Positions 1 to 10,997 of a DNA stretch of 64,000 bases are shown here, one piece after another. This stretch comes from Furcasterigmium furcatum (lineage: Eukaryota; Ascomycota; Sordariomycetes; Glomerellales; Plectosphaerellaceae), in NCBI GenBank assembly GCA_001599815.1, contig BCIA01000003.1:372001-436000 (forward strand), written 5' to 3'. The translations under genes were made by a program, and so were the position numbers. The notes beneath the pieces are model-generated. The model made no database searches, was not told where the DNA came from, and was given only the letters and a program-made list of their open reading frames with translations. How positions within the stretch are numbered: position 1 is the stretch's first letter; each line of letters begins with the position of its first letter.

Positions 1-2285
1 AATACAACGATGAGCGGTCTCGACTCGAAGTCTTCTCCATGCTCCGAGAGCTACCGGCCAACATGAGGGTGATGATCACCTCGAGGTCAGGGGCGTTCCA
101 TCTCGCCGAAAGTCAACTCGGCGTGCACGGCACCCTGCGTCTCGAACCGTCGCGCGACGACATAGGCATCTATGTCCAAAGCCGGATTAAAGAAGATGAT
201 TTCATGAGGGGCGAGGTTAAACTCCAGCTCAAGGAGAGGATCGTCGAGCGTGTCACACGGGCGAGTAACGGATTGTAAGTTGCGTCCAAGTATGGCGGGA
301 GGTACTGGATGCGGTTCTGGCATTATCACCACCAGCTGACCACGTGTACCGCAAATGACAGGTTTCTTCTGTTGGAGCTGCACCTGGATTGCCTGTGTAA
401 GCAAGGAAGCATTGCCGGCATCAACGATGCCCTTGTAGATCTTGCCAAGAACGTGGACACTGCTTTCAAGGCCTCCGTCGACCAGATCAACAACCTCCGG
501 TCGTCTCCTTCCATGACGGACTTCGAACGTCACCTGGCTCGACATACCCTCACCTGGATCATCCACGCACTTCGTCCCCTCACGGCGGATGAGATCATGG
601 AGAGCTTCGCGATCCGATGGAGCACGGATAGGCCGGAGGATTACTCACGGAAGAAAGTCAACTGGACGCTGATCTGCGCCGGTCTGGTCGATGAAGATCC
701 CGACTCGAAAGTGGTGCAGCTGGTCCACGAGTCGGTCGGGCAGTACTTGCTGAACACGGGCTTCGTCGCGCGGCACAACAGTCATGCGATGGCTTCACAG
801 TGCCTGAAGTACCTTCTCGTCGATGGACCCTCGAGCCGTCAGCATGACAAGCCGCGGCCATTGTTCAAGTACGCCGCCAGCAACTGGGTGGCGCACTTCA
901 GCACTGCCCAGAAAGAGCAGAGTCTTGAGCGGGAGGCCGGGGCCGCCGGTCTTTCCGAGCTCGAGGAACTGGCTCTCAAGTTCCTCCGCAACGCTGCCAG
1001 GGTATCGGCGTCCTTCGATGCCATGTCACGACCAGACCTCGACGAGAAAGATACCGCTGGCATGACAGGACTGCATGCGGCCACGTACCTTGACCTTCCT
1101 GATCTTGCCAACATGCTGGTGCGAGATGGATCGATCGATATCAACGCCACCACGCACCGACGGCAGACAGCGCTCCATTGGGCCGTGAGGTACAATCGCT
1201 CAGCCATGGTCGAGTCCTTGTTGGAGCACGACGGCATAGACCGGAACTTGATCGATAAGAGGAGGGATGCCCCCCTTCATTATGCCGTCGTGTGGTCGGT
1301 GGGAAACCGGGATGACATCGTGCAAATGCTGGTGAGGAAGCCGGGCATTCACCTTCACCAGCGAGGCCACAAGGGTCACTCGCCCCTGTCTTGGGCCGTA
1401 CAGCATGGTCCCCCCTCGACCGCGAAGATTCTCGTTCTCGCTCTGGACAACGTGAACGAGCGAGATTCGCTAGGCTGGAGTCCCTTGAGGATCGTGATGT
1501 ATCACGGCCAGGACACCATGTTGTTCGACCTCCTCTTGAGGGAAGGTGCGGAGCTGAATATGCCGGAGAACGACGGATGGACGCCGCTCATGCATGCGGT
1601 GCAGTATCGAAACTCGAGCCAGGTACGGCGACTCCTGGCGCGGAAAACGGCGCCGGCCAACGCAGATCTCAAGGACCCGACGGGCATGTCCCCCCTCAGG
1701 CAGGCCCTGAAGCTTTACTTCGCCGAGATCGCAGACCTGCTCATCGAGTATGGGGCCAACGTGGACGAAAAGTTCGACGACGATGAAAAGTCGACACCTC
1801 TGATCGAGCTTGTCATCAGCGGAGATCACGACACAATCTTCAACCTTCTTCGGATGGGGCCCGTGGACCTCAACCACCAGGACAGCCGCGGGAAGACGGC
1901 TCTTCACTACGCCGTCGAGAGACAAAACGGGCCCATCACATGGCTCCTGATGAGCCGCGGGGCCGGACTCACCCTTCGGGACACCAACGGGGACAGCCTG
2001 CTCGACATCGCCGTCGTACGCAATGATGTCCAGATCGCATGGCTGCTCTGCCACCAAGGGGCGCCCGTGAACGCGATGGACGGCAAGGGCATGACGTCTC
2101 TCCACAAGGCTTGTGGCATGGGCAACACCGAGTCTGTCCGCCTGTTACTCTCGTGGGGTGCGAGTCAGGACCTTCGCGACGAGCCCTACGGATTGACACC
2201 ACTGCAACACCTCGCGGAGAACGGACCGCAAAGGGAAGCCATCACTCGGCTGCTTCAGAAAGCGTCGCTTGACGGCGGGTCATGA
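1..2285 (+). CDS. NACHT-ankyrin NLR (STAND) protein, 3' part
   Basis: The gene is cut by the left window edge; exons are <1..274 and 362..2285, joined across an 87 nt GTAAGT...ACAG intron. Splicing at 274/362 restores ASNG-LFLLLELHLDCL, the typical end of a fungal NACHT module. Upstream, ANMRVMITSR looks like the sensor strand that follows Walker B; the P-loop lies outside the window. A winged-helix-like segment follows (HTLTWIIHALRPLTADEI and VQLVHESVGQYLL). From about 1057 to the end there are roughly 12 ankyrin repeats with the (G)xTxLHxA signature, some degenerate. Family knowledge: such STAND proteins sense a ligand through the repeats and oligomerise via NACHT to trigger defence or incompatibility cell death. 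The N-terminal effector domain or amyloid motif is not visible, so its signalling class is unknown. Two SesA-type genes with a shared C-terminal motif follow directly. Confidence 0.9.
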
Positions 2286-2494
2286 CGGCGGCTTGGAGGA
2301 TGGCAAACGAGAACTAGTCATGGGGACTACGGGCAGCCATGTAAAGTTATCTATCCGGGCGCACCCCTCGCTGAATATGTGTGTTCCACGAAGAGCGGAA
2401 CATGCAGAATGCTCAGTTCAAGAACGACCAACCAACCCCAGACGTTCCCAAGTAATAATAGTATCCCTAGAGTACAAGGAACAGGCGGTGCGTG

Positions 2495-3181
2495 CTAGCT
2501 CCCCCTCCCTCCAGGATACGTGAAGGATATCGGTGCTGATATGGGCCCCGTCAAGTGAGGCCCTGATCCAAAGCTGTTAATCTGATTTCCATATCCCGCG
2601 TGTACGATCTGATGGCCTGTGCCTATGTTGTAGAGGCGCATCGGCTGACCTTTTGTTGTTGATGCGCGGCAGACATCGGGCTTCCGATACACTCCCGCCC
2701 GAAGGGCCTCCGTATCCAGATCATGGGCATCGTGGTATCCTTGCATGTCTGTCATTACGCCCCCGAGCACCTGGTTGCCCACGAGCGCCTGCAGGTCCTT
2801 GTCCATCTCGCTGACGAGGTCCCGGACCCGATCGGCCATCTTGAGCTGCTGCCGACCCCGTTTCCAGCGGTCGAGCCACGGCGCGCCGCGCGGCGATATT
2901 GTTTCCGTGAAGATGATGCGGAGAGCCTCAGCCTTGTCTCTGCAGGCCTGCAGCGTGATGCTGACTGCTTCCTGAGGGGGATCTGCGCGGAGGCGGCCGG
3001 GATCGGCAAGGCGTCTCTCGACCGTCGACAGGGTGTTTCGCAGGAGGGGAAGCCTGGATGCCGCCCAACGAAAAGATTCGGGGAGCTCCGAGGTGTTCTG
3101 TGCCGCGCGGTATATTTTGAGGGTGGCCTCGACCATGGTGACAATACCAGTGACGAGGCCGAAGACTTCGAATCCAGACAT
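2495..3181 (-). CDS. SesA-domain protein with C-terminal amyloid-signalling-type motif
   Basis: A single-exon 228-residue protein. I chose the ATG at 3181 (MSGFEVFGLV...) because it begins the recognisable domain; a longer open frame upstream to 3508 has no family resemblance. Residues 1-130 fit the SesA/NACHT N-terminal domain: a hydrophobic helix start (EVFGLVTGIVTMVEATLKIY), then LPESFRWAASRLPLLRNTL and CRDKAEALRIIF. After a short linker, residues 183-208 hold two glycine-glutamine repeats: YNIGTGHQ, then HAGYGNQ, then FGSGP. Family knowledge: motifs of this kind (sigma/PP class, related to RHIM) template amyloid formation between an NLR and an effector. The gene faces the NLR tail (210 bp) and shares an intergenic region with a second gene carrying the same motif. 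Role as a cell-death effector is inferred. Confidence 0.8.
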   Translation of the reverse strand: MSGFEVFGLVTGIVTMVEATLKIYRAAQNTSELPESFRWAASRLPLLRNTLSTVERRLADPGRLRADPPQEAVSITLQACRDKAEALRIIFTETISPRGAPWLDRWKRGRQQLKMADRVRDLVSEMDKDLQALVGNQVLGGVMTDMQGYHDAHDLDTEALRAGVYRKPDVCRASTTKGQPMRLYNIGTGHQIVHAGYGNQINSFGSGPHLTGPISAPISFTYPGGRGS

Positions 3182-3870
3182 GGTGCGGGGAGACCAGGGT
3201 GGGATGGCACGCAACCTGCTTATGACGCACTCAGCGTCCACGGCCCGGTCGTTGATGGCGTCGTGTGTGAGTTTCAGAACCTGGGTAGTTATGGCAGGTG
3301 ACGGGCGGCAGAGGATGACCTGGGGGCAGGAAAGAAAATGTGGCCTAATGGATGGTCTCGGATCAGGCTGGGGGCCGTTGGCCATCGACAAGCCGCCGGT
3401 GGCGGCGCCGGATCCCGACAGATTGGGCGCATGGTCAGCGATGACTGCAGTCGAGAGCCAATGCCGGCCATTCTTGGCTGGACTCTCCCGTGCCGTGCGG
3501 TTACACAAACTCTGACGTGGCTCCGTTCAAGTCCGAGTCCCGCCCCAAGGCCCAAGCCATGTACCAGTACGTATGTGAGAGCTGCAAGAGCTGCATGAAT
3601 GCAGGTGACGGGAGGGGTAACTCTCCTCATCTCGTAGTATGCCATCCATGGATGCTTACGGCCCTGAAGCCCTTGGGAACAGCATTGGCAGATCGTGGTG
3701 GCCGCAGGAGGCACGGGTAGTCAGAGTACATGTTCTCCATGACAGCCATCGGCCGCTCGATGCGTGTCCGATCTTTCTCCTCGGACCTGACTGCCCAATT
3801 CAACATTACCAAAGAATGAGTCGCGGCAAATCGAGTCTCCGCGCCACGGAACTGCTCTGACGAGAACACG
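3182..3870. promoter_or_regulatory. Shared intergenic region of the two SesA-type genes
   Basis: These 689 bp lie between two divergent start codons (3181 minus, 3871 plus), so both promoters should be here. Open frames on either strand show no family resemblance. I recognise no specific operator or TATA box. Confidence 0.5.
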
Positions 3871-4608
3871 ATGACGACCTTTCTCCCGACGTCTGGCGGC
3901 CCCGGGCCCGAGATCATCCTGGCAGACATCGAGTACCCCATCCAAGACTTCATCAGCTGCCTCGGTCAGGCGCGGCAGCGAGGGGCCACCATCCCTCGCC
4001 TCTCCGGCCTGCCCGCGTCCTTCTCTGCCGTCAACGAGAACCTCCCGCTCGTTATTTCGGAGGCTACATCTCTGGAGGAGAAGCTCAAACCCCACGCAAA
4101 GATGCAGATGGTGGCCCAGGACCTGCTGCTGGTGAAAGAGGTCGCCACACGGGGCTATGAGCAGGCGCTCCTGATCAGGAAACAGTTCACGGCGGTGACG
4201 TCAGGCGATGACCTACAGAAGAACCTGGCGCGGTACCATGCCGTCGTGTGCGACGACGGCCAGGGCGTGCCGGTAGAGGAAGCGATGCAGGAGCTCCTCC
4301 TGGTCATGAAGAACCTCTCGTCCACGCCATTCGTGGACCAGGACTTTGGGACCAGGATCGAGCAGGCGGCGCGGCAGGTCAGAGAAGCCGAGTCCTCGAT
4401 TCCTGACGACATGCCCGTTGGCAAAGGGCACACCTTCTACAACACCGGCAGCGGGATTCAGTCCATCCATGCTGGACGCGGCAACCAGAACAACAACTAC
4501 GGCAACGGGCCTTTCGTTCAAGGCGACGCTGCCAGTGTCACGCTGCACAGCGGTAACGGTGTCGCCGAGCGGGTTGAGGAGAAAAGCTTGCGGAAAGGTT
4601 GCGCTTGA
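3871..4608 (+). CDS. SesA-like protein with the same C-terminal amyloid-type motif
   Basis: A single-exon 245-residue protein. The N-terminal part is helical and only loosely SesA-like: LPASFSAVNENLPLVI around residues 47-62 resembles LPESFRWAASRLPLL of the neighbour, and LLLVKEVATRGYEQALLI follows. Residues 189-215 carry the motif seen in the divergent neighbour: YNTGSGIQ, then HAGRGNQ, then YGNGP. Over the 25 aligned positions from Tyr-Asn to Gly-Pro I count 15 identities with the 2495..3181 product, while the N-terminal domains have diverged far more. That contrast suggests selection on the motif. It is probably a second effector or regulator of the same NLR pathway (inference). About 30 residues follow the motif, so it is not strictly terminal. 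Confidence 0.75.
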   Translation: MTTFLPTSGGPGPEIILADIEYPIQDFISCLGQARQRGATIPRLSGLPASFSAVNENLPLVISEATSLEEKLKPHAKMQMVAQDLLLVKEVATRGYEQALLIRKQFTAVTSGDDLQKNLARYHAVVCDDGQGVPVEEAMQELLLVMKNLSSTPFVDQDFGTRIEQAARQVREAESSIPDDMPVGKGHTFYNTGSGIQSIHAGRGNQNNNYGNGPFVQGDAASVTLHSGNGVAERVEEKSLRKGCA

Positions 4609-5161
4609 GGGTAAAGTGCTGGCGGACGCTTCGCCGTGCCCAGTTGTATGAGGATCCTGTCCGTCGCCTTGCGCTTGGCGGCCATTGGGGTAGCGCTCGT
4701 TTCCATGTTGGACGGAGGGGTATTTTGATCGTTTCCATGAGGACCACATGCAAAGAAAATCAGAGGTCCGTGGTATCGAGTATCTCAGGCGCCAGTTGCT
4801 TGTCTATGCGCCGTTTGAAAATCAGCATCAAGAAACTCATCCAATCGCCGATGCTGAGGTAGATGCTTCGCATAAGGCCCGTGTTGAACTGTACGGAGAC
4901 AATTCCTTTGTGTTCAAGTCCCAGCATCGGGTCGGCCATCCAGCAGCCACCCTTCGTGGCCCATCACCCCGAGGCGTGTGCCAGTCAGACAGCTCACCGG
5001 AGTTGACGCTTGGCGAAGCTGTTGTTTTCAAGATGGTGCTTGTTGAGCCCAAGGGATGCCACGGACTGTCCGCCGTCCTGGCGACAAGCCGCCGAAAAGA
5101 GGCCGTCGCCACAATGACACCGCCTGACCCAACTCAGTCTGCCCTCAACAGCAGCCCCCCG
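4609..5161. other. Intergenic stretch without a gene
   Basis: This is the 3' flank of the SesA-like gene and of the 2EXR-like gene, which converge here. A long plus-strand frame (4748..6049) crosses it but encodes only Pro/Arg/Gly-rich low-complexity sequence antisense to a better gene. I see nothing functional. Confidence 0.5.
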
Positions 5162-5761
5162 CTAATTCGGCCGCACCCCGTCCTCCTCCTCGACCTCCCT
5201 CACGACCCTCTCCTCCGTCCACCCCCTCCCGGGGTCCCAGAACCTCACGACCTCCAGCCCGCCGAGATACCCCCTCATCTTGCGGCTCAGCGTCCCGTTC
5301 CCCCTGATCCCGCGCACGGCCAGCCTCCGCACCGCGCGCCGCTGCAGCACCGGCAGCCGCCGCTCCGCCAGCACGTACCGCTCCATCAGCCACGGCGTCG
5401 CGAAGCTCCACGTCCCCGTCGCGTACGGTATCAGCGCCGTCTCGAGGTACAGCTGCCTGCACACGGGCGAGAGCAGCGTCAGGCCACGGCCGCGCAGGGC
5501 GTTCTTCCTGAGGCGCGCGTCCGAGGGCGTGCCGAAGGGGTTCGCGCTCGGGTGCAGGATGAGGCAGTGGAAGCCGCCGCTGGCGACACCGGTGGCGGCG
5601 GCGGCGGCGGCGGGGCGCGGGGTGTGGACGACGTGGATGTGGAGGTTGGCAAGGAGGAGGTCGTAAATGCGGTTCCGGATCTCCGGGGGGAGGTGGAAGA
5701 GGGGCGATTGGCGCTGGTTCAGGGCCCAGCTGTGCTCGACGGAGGGGTCAGCTTCGGTCAT
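5162..5761 (-). CDS. 2EXR/F-box-like (DUF7730-type) protein
   Basis: A 199-residue single-exon protein of unknown biochemical role. Near the N-terminus SPLFHLPPEIRNRIYDLLL is the hallmark of a large fungal family related to F-boxes (2EXR / DUF7730 type). ALRGRGLTLLSPVCRQLYLETALIPYATGTWSF follows, the usual second half of that module. A run of Ala/Thr (about residues 53-60) interrupts the loop. I chose the ATG at 5761 (MTEADPS...); the frame is open further upstream to 5842 but only from a TTG. The C-terminus ends in an acidic tail. Such genes are abundant and expanded in Pezizomycotina, often near accessory loci. A substrate-adaptor role is only a family-level guess. Confidence 0.7.
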   Translation of the reverse strand: MTEADPSVEHSWALNQRQSPLFHLPPEIRNRIYDLLLANLHIHVVHTPRPAAAAAATGVASGGFHCLILHPSANPFGTPSDARLRKNALRGRGLTLLSPVCRQLYLETALIPYATGTWSFATPWLMERYVLAERRLPVLQRRAVRRLAVRGIRGNGTLSRKMRGYLGGLEVVRFWDPGRGWTEERVVREVEEEDGVRPN

Positions 5762-6235
5762 AGCAGGAACGTCGTCACGCGAGCGACGGGCCAAGGAGGT
5801 CGGACGTACAGCTCTGCCTCGGGGGATCCGGGCTCGGGGCAATGGCCGAAGATTCCATATCGCTTTCCCTTGCGGAAGGTCGCCGAATTCATGGGGTCGA
5901 GGCTCTGTCCATCTTCTGGTCGCCTTGACGTGCGGGTGTCACGGGCGGCGTGTCGTCGGAAGAAGAAGCAGAAGCTTGACGTCGTTGGTGGTGGGGAGAC
6001 GAGATGTCACTGGCGCTCGGCTCGGGGAAAGTTGGGGATCGACCCCTGACCGCCGTCCGTGCGCACAACAGGAGCCGCCCCTGTCGTTGGTGAGTGAGGC
6101 TTGGTGGCATTCACCACAACGGTCAAGAATAGGGGGGCTTCTGGATCTGGGTATTTAGGTATGCTTTCTGGAGCGTGCCGCTCAGGATATATGCAATGAG
6201 ATGCTAAAAACATAGAAAACTTGTTGTACAACATG
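5762..6235. other. Intergenic: upstream of the 2EXR gene, 3' flank of VPS41
   Basis: It contains the promoter side of the 5162..5761 gene and, at its right end, the region just past the VPS41 stop (6236-6238). Sequence near 6150-6235 is AT-richer, as expected for a 3' end. No gene seen. Confidence 0.45.
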
Positions 6236-9200
6236 CTATACCACGCCTTGCGCCGCCCCCAAGCAAACGGGGCATCCGTCTCTGATCTGATGCTTCAGGT
6301 ATCTCGCGTGATCGACCTTCGGCCCAACCCTCCACCCGTGACCGGGCCGGTCCACCGCCTCTGCCCCGGGGTCCTCTGCCCGCCTCTTCCCGGGGTACAG
6401 CATCTCCAGCAAGTGCGACAGGTGGAAGATGTGCCCGCATGCGAATCCCGTCAGGGTCTCCATCTCGTACTCGGTGAAAGCCTCGCGGCACTGGGCGCAG
6501 TGTCCCGGAGGAATCACCCCACCCTTCGCGCTCTGCTTCTCCTTGTGCAGTGCCTTCGTGGGTTGTTTTCCACCGCCATTCCGCAGATCAGCTTCGACCT
6601 CGTCGACATTCACCGGCGGGTGTGGGATGTCCTTGACCTCGACATCGACATGGGTGGCCGACTGCACCACCACCTCGAACTTGATTGCCTTCCGCTGGCC
6701 GAGGCGCAGCTCGTTCTGCGCTGCGGCCACTTCGCTGCGGAACACTCGCGCAATGCCCAGGCTGATGCTGTGCTGGAGCTCGTGTTGCTTCATGATATGC
6801 TTCAGGCCGTCTCGGAGGCCTTCGATCTCGAGCCCCTCTGGTATCCGACGGATCAGCTTGATCGGGTTAATGGCGGTGCCGACCTGCTCGAGAAGGCCTC
6901 GGATGAAGCTGGGCTTGTCCATGCTGTATCCCAGCAGGTCTTCCCAAAGATCAGGGTCATCCTGGTCCTTGGCGTACTCGATGGCCTTCTTCACGTCTTT
7001 GAGCCTGTCGATGATGAGGAACAGAGCTCGCTTCATCTGGCCAGTCTTCGAATACAGATACACGAGTTCATCGTCGTATCCGTAGTTCTCACACTCCTGC
7101 GCGGCCTATACAACGCTGTTAGCACCTTCTCTAGCCACTCTTGTCGTAGAAGCCATACCTTTTCGAACGTCACGGCTGTCGAGGACTTCAAGAAGTCCAT
7201 GAGCAGGGGTCTGTCGTACTTCGCAAACAGCCGCACGGCCAAATCTGCAAACTCGTCGAGCAGATACTTACTCTCCATACGAAGGCGTTCGATGGTCTCA
7301 CCGGCATGCTCCTCGATGCCCTCGCCCTTGTAAAGACCTCGCAGGTAGAAGTACAGAAACAGGTCGTGGTCCTTTTCTTGGAGCTGTGACACGACGGTCG
7401 ACGGCTTCACCAATCCGTGTTGTGCCTCATCGACGAGAAGAGTGATCGCTTCAGCCGTAGCGGCCTCTATTTCCTCCTGGGCCATCTTCGACAGCTGGTG
7501 TGCAGGCACCCGGAGACTGATGAAGCTGGGGATATCGTCCGCCACTGCGTCCGCAAGATGGTTGTCGCGAATGAGCCGGAACGACGAGTCCGCATCCTGC
7601 AGCTTGATGAAACACTTGAGAGACTCTCGGAACCGGCCGTTGGCTTCGTGTAGTCTCGCCAGTGACTCCAAGACGATATGCCAATCGCGACCTCTCTGCC
7701 CCGCTTCCACGGTGTCCTCGCGGACGTCGCGGTACTTGAGCTGGTTTTCCAAGGCGGTCGTTACAATGTTGATGTCAAACAGCTCGGTTGGCCATCGATC
7801 AAGCAGCTCCTTGAAGCGCAGTTTGTCGGCCTGGATGTAGTGGTTCAGAACCACCTCGTATATCGCTCGAGACAATGGGGGATGCATGGGCTCGGATGGC
7901 ATCTCGTTGGCGATGTCGTCGAACTTGTTCTTGCCGGCGAACGTCCAGACCCATTTCTCCCATCTGTCGGACGTTCCAATGACTTTGCCGCAAACTCGCC
8001 CTGCGGAGGCCCAATCGCCCGCTTCGATCAAGTCCCGGATCCAAAGCTCGCCAATCCGCCGCTTCTCTTTCTGGGCTGCCGAGTTTGGATGTCGTCCCAT
8101 GCCGACCGACTCGATAGCCGACGAGGCGTCGTCGATGAACTCATCGCTGCTGGATTTCTTGTCTGGCGTTGGCGGCACGAGCTCTCCTAAGCGTTCAGGG
8201 GGCGTGACCATGATCTCCGGGTGCTCGTCCAGCATCTCCCATGCCTTTTGATACTCTTGACGCTCCAGGAGCCACGTCAAGTGATCGCCAAGATCCCGCT
8301 TGGTTGCAAGAATACAGTCGTACGGACTGTGAATGAAGATTTTCGCACCGGGTGTCATGAGACTGGGGTGCACAGATAGCTGCCCAGACCGGCCGGGCCC
8401 GAGCCGTGAGCTACCCGCCACGCTGGGTATCCGCGCGCTAGAAGTATCGTCGCCGCTATTCCTCGACTTGATGCTTGCTCCTGAGCTGAAGAGCGCTCGG
8501 GGGTTGATGGCCGCGTTCCACATATCTGCGCCGATTCCCGCAAGCGACTCCAAAGCACCCTTGGAGGAGGCCACAGCGGTTGCAGCATTGTACGCGGGGA
8601 GCACTCCAAGATGGTAGTCTCCTGAAGAAAGCCTCTCATATCTGCTCACGATCAGACCATCGTCCTTGTCGACTTCGGACTGTGAGACCAGGTCAATGAG
8701 CCTCAGCTCGGGAGGCAGGTGGTTTTGTCGTCTTCGGATGCCTCCAGAAGGCTCGCTGCTCGTCGACGCAGTCGATGGCTTGGATTTGTGGCCCTTCTTC
8801 GGCGTATCTTCTTCTTCTTCTGTATCGTCGTCGTCCGGGATGGGATATGCCAGAACAAGAAGCAGCTTCTGGGTGTATAGCGAAACTCCTGAAATGATGC
8901 AGTCCATTCGAAGACTGGCGCCAGTCAGTTTTCGCGCATCTCAGGCCAATAATGGATGTACTTACTGCTTGGCGATCTCTGCATGCCCAGAGGACCTCTC
9001 ACCCACGTTTCTTCCCGTGCCAACGCTCCCCGGGTGAACATTGACGATCCAGATGGACCCTCCCCATCCGACAAGGAGGCGCTCCACGGTCTTGGTAGTT
9101 GTTGACGCATGCTCTCTGAGGCGAAGTGTGGCGGGTGTCGTAGAGACTTGGTCTGTCAAAGGAGCATCTTCGTCGGTTTCGACAGCTTTCTCGTCGATCC

Positions 9201-10459
9201 ACTCAACTCGGCCCTTCCACACGCCTGCCATAGTGTCCCACTCATCCGTCTGAGGACGGTCAATGTGGCCGATCCGCTTCCAAGCATCTTCCGAGTCTGC
9301 ATTTTCCAGGTGGAGCTTACTTCGCATGATCTTGACACCATGCTCGTTCAGCCACACGACGTATTTCCCGGACAGAGACCACTTGATGGTGCTGACGGTG
9401 CCCTCGCCAGAGTGCAGCACGGTTTCCTTGCCGGTGTTCGATCCTAGTCCCATGCTCCCAAGCCATCCTGACGCGGTAGCCGCCGCGGTGCCAACAGTCG
9501 TGGACGTGCTTCGGCCGGGAGGCGCTCCAACGGTGAGGACGAGCTGCCCAGCAGTGCCGCCTGACAGGTACGTACGATCGTTCTTGTAGTCTGGGGATAA
9601 TGCGACAGTTTGTACAGGTCTAGCAAAGTTGCGCAGCTGCACGTCTTTCATGTCTATGAGGTTCTGGACACAGACATTGCCGTCTAGCGAGGAGGTGGCG
9701 ATGTGGATGTTGTTGGATGGCGTGTTCGGAATCGACGGTGCCTCCCTCGGCCGGCGAGTCGCAGCCGCTGGGGACGTAAGTTCGGACCGCCCAGAACCTG
9801 GGCGCAAAGATCCGGATGGTGCTTGAGATGGATCGCGCTGGGGCTGCTCAGCCTTTCCGGCAGCTGTCGGTGAGGGCGGAGGGTAGGGAGAAATGGAGAT
9901 GCCCGTCACGGAGGCGGAGTGGGCGTGGTATACGCGGAGGGTCTGGAACATGGGCAGTTGAATAACATGCTGTGCGATGGTCTGATTAGCCGCGGGAACC
10001 TGCCGCTGTCAGGAGACTCGAGACTCACGATGTTTCCGTCGTGTGTTCCCAGGATCTAGGAGGCCACGTTAGCAAGGACCTGGCGTCGGGCCGCAATGAG
10101 CCTACCATTTTGTCTCCGGCAACGAGAAATGTGCTCGTCGCATCGCCGTTACGATAGACAGAGCCCAGATGTGGAGTGAGGCGCGCGTATTTCAGCCGAG
10201 GTTCTTCATCATCCTCGTCATCGTCTTCCTCGTCGTCATCGTCCTCCTCTTCCTCATCTTCGTCACCATCCTCGCTCTCCTCGTCGCTCTGTCCCTGGCC
10301 TTGGCCGTTGCCGGCCTCGACATCTTCTAGCACAGCTGAAGCAGCTTCTGGTGCCTTTCCGGTATCGGTCGCTCGGGGAGTCTCGGTGCCAGCGTCGTGT
10401 TTGGGGGCATCGTCGGTCGCCCCCGGGGAGCCATCGCGAGGCGCAGAAGGATCCGTCAT
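6236..10459 (-). CDS. VPS41: Vacuolar protein sorting protein VPS41 (HOPS subunit)
   Basis: Five exons on the minus strand: 10459..10106, 10055..10029, 9969..8966, 8914..7159 and 7105..6236, with introns of 50, 59, 51 and 53 nt; 1336 residues. Residues 59-86 are an almost pure Asp/Glu tract. PRLKYARLTPHLGSVYRNGDATS then opens the beta-propeller, continuing through the 27 nt exon 2 (ILGTHDGNI). The middle holds LRMDCIISGVSLYTQKLLLVLAYPIP and the clathrin-heavy-chain-like alpha-solenoid (DDELVYLYSKTGQMKRALFLII). The C-terminus is a RING-H2: C1250/C1253, C1270, H1272, H1275 and C1325/C1328. Family knowledge: Vps41 bridges Rab7/Ypt7 and SNAREs in HOPS for vacuole fusion and AP-3 traffic. The bidirectional spacing to APC1 suggests a shared promoter. 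Confidence 0.95.
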
Positions 10460-10997
10460 CGTAGCGATCGGGTGTCCAGTAACAGCGGGCGCATGGCGGA
10501 GTATTGAGATCGCGAGATTGAGATCGTTCCGGCTCGGGGCACTGAGGGCGTAGCTCGACAAGGAAGCTCTCCAAGCTCGTGAAGCTCCAAAGCTGCCCGA
10601 TCGTTTGACGTCACGTTCCTGGGCCGTGGCTTCCCCATGCACGCGCCTCCCTCAAGCACAGGCGGCTGTGCGAGCTGCCGCCAATCACAGGCGCCGGCCC
10701 TTGCGCTTTCGCGCCAATGCAGCGCGCCCCACCACCCCGCCATCGGGGCAGGAGCAACCCAAGCTGAAGCTCCCAGTGGAAGGAATCAATCCAGTCGCGT
10801 GTCGACGCGAAGCCACAGACTCAGATTCGACTGCAACAACACCACAACACCGCTCCCTGGCCATGACAGCTCCGACGAGCCAGCCGACAGCATCCACCTA
10901 GATACCCTCTAGCCGTTTCGATTGCGAAATCCCTGTTTACACCCCCCGGAGCGCGCCCCGTAGCTCTCGACCCCGGTGCTTATGGAGCACCTCCGCG
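10460..10997. promoter_or_regulatory. Divergent promoter region of VPS41 and APC1
   Basis: There are 538 bp between the two start codons. An out-of-frame ATG lies at 10982 on the plus strand, 16 bases before the APC1 start; if transcribed it would be a short upstream start. No TATA box seen. Confidence 0.55.

Noticed and set aside
4748..6049. 433-codon plus-strand frame
   Set aside because: Pro/Arg/Gly-rich low-complexity sequence antisense to the 2EXR-like gene, with no family resemblance.
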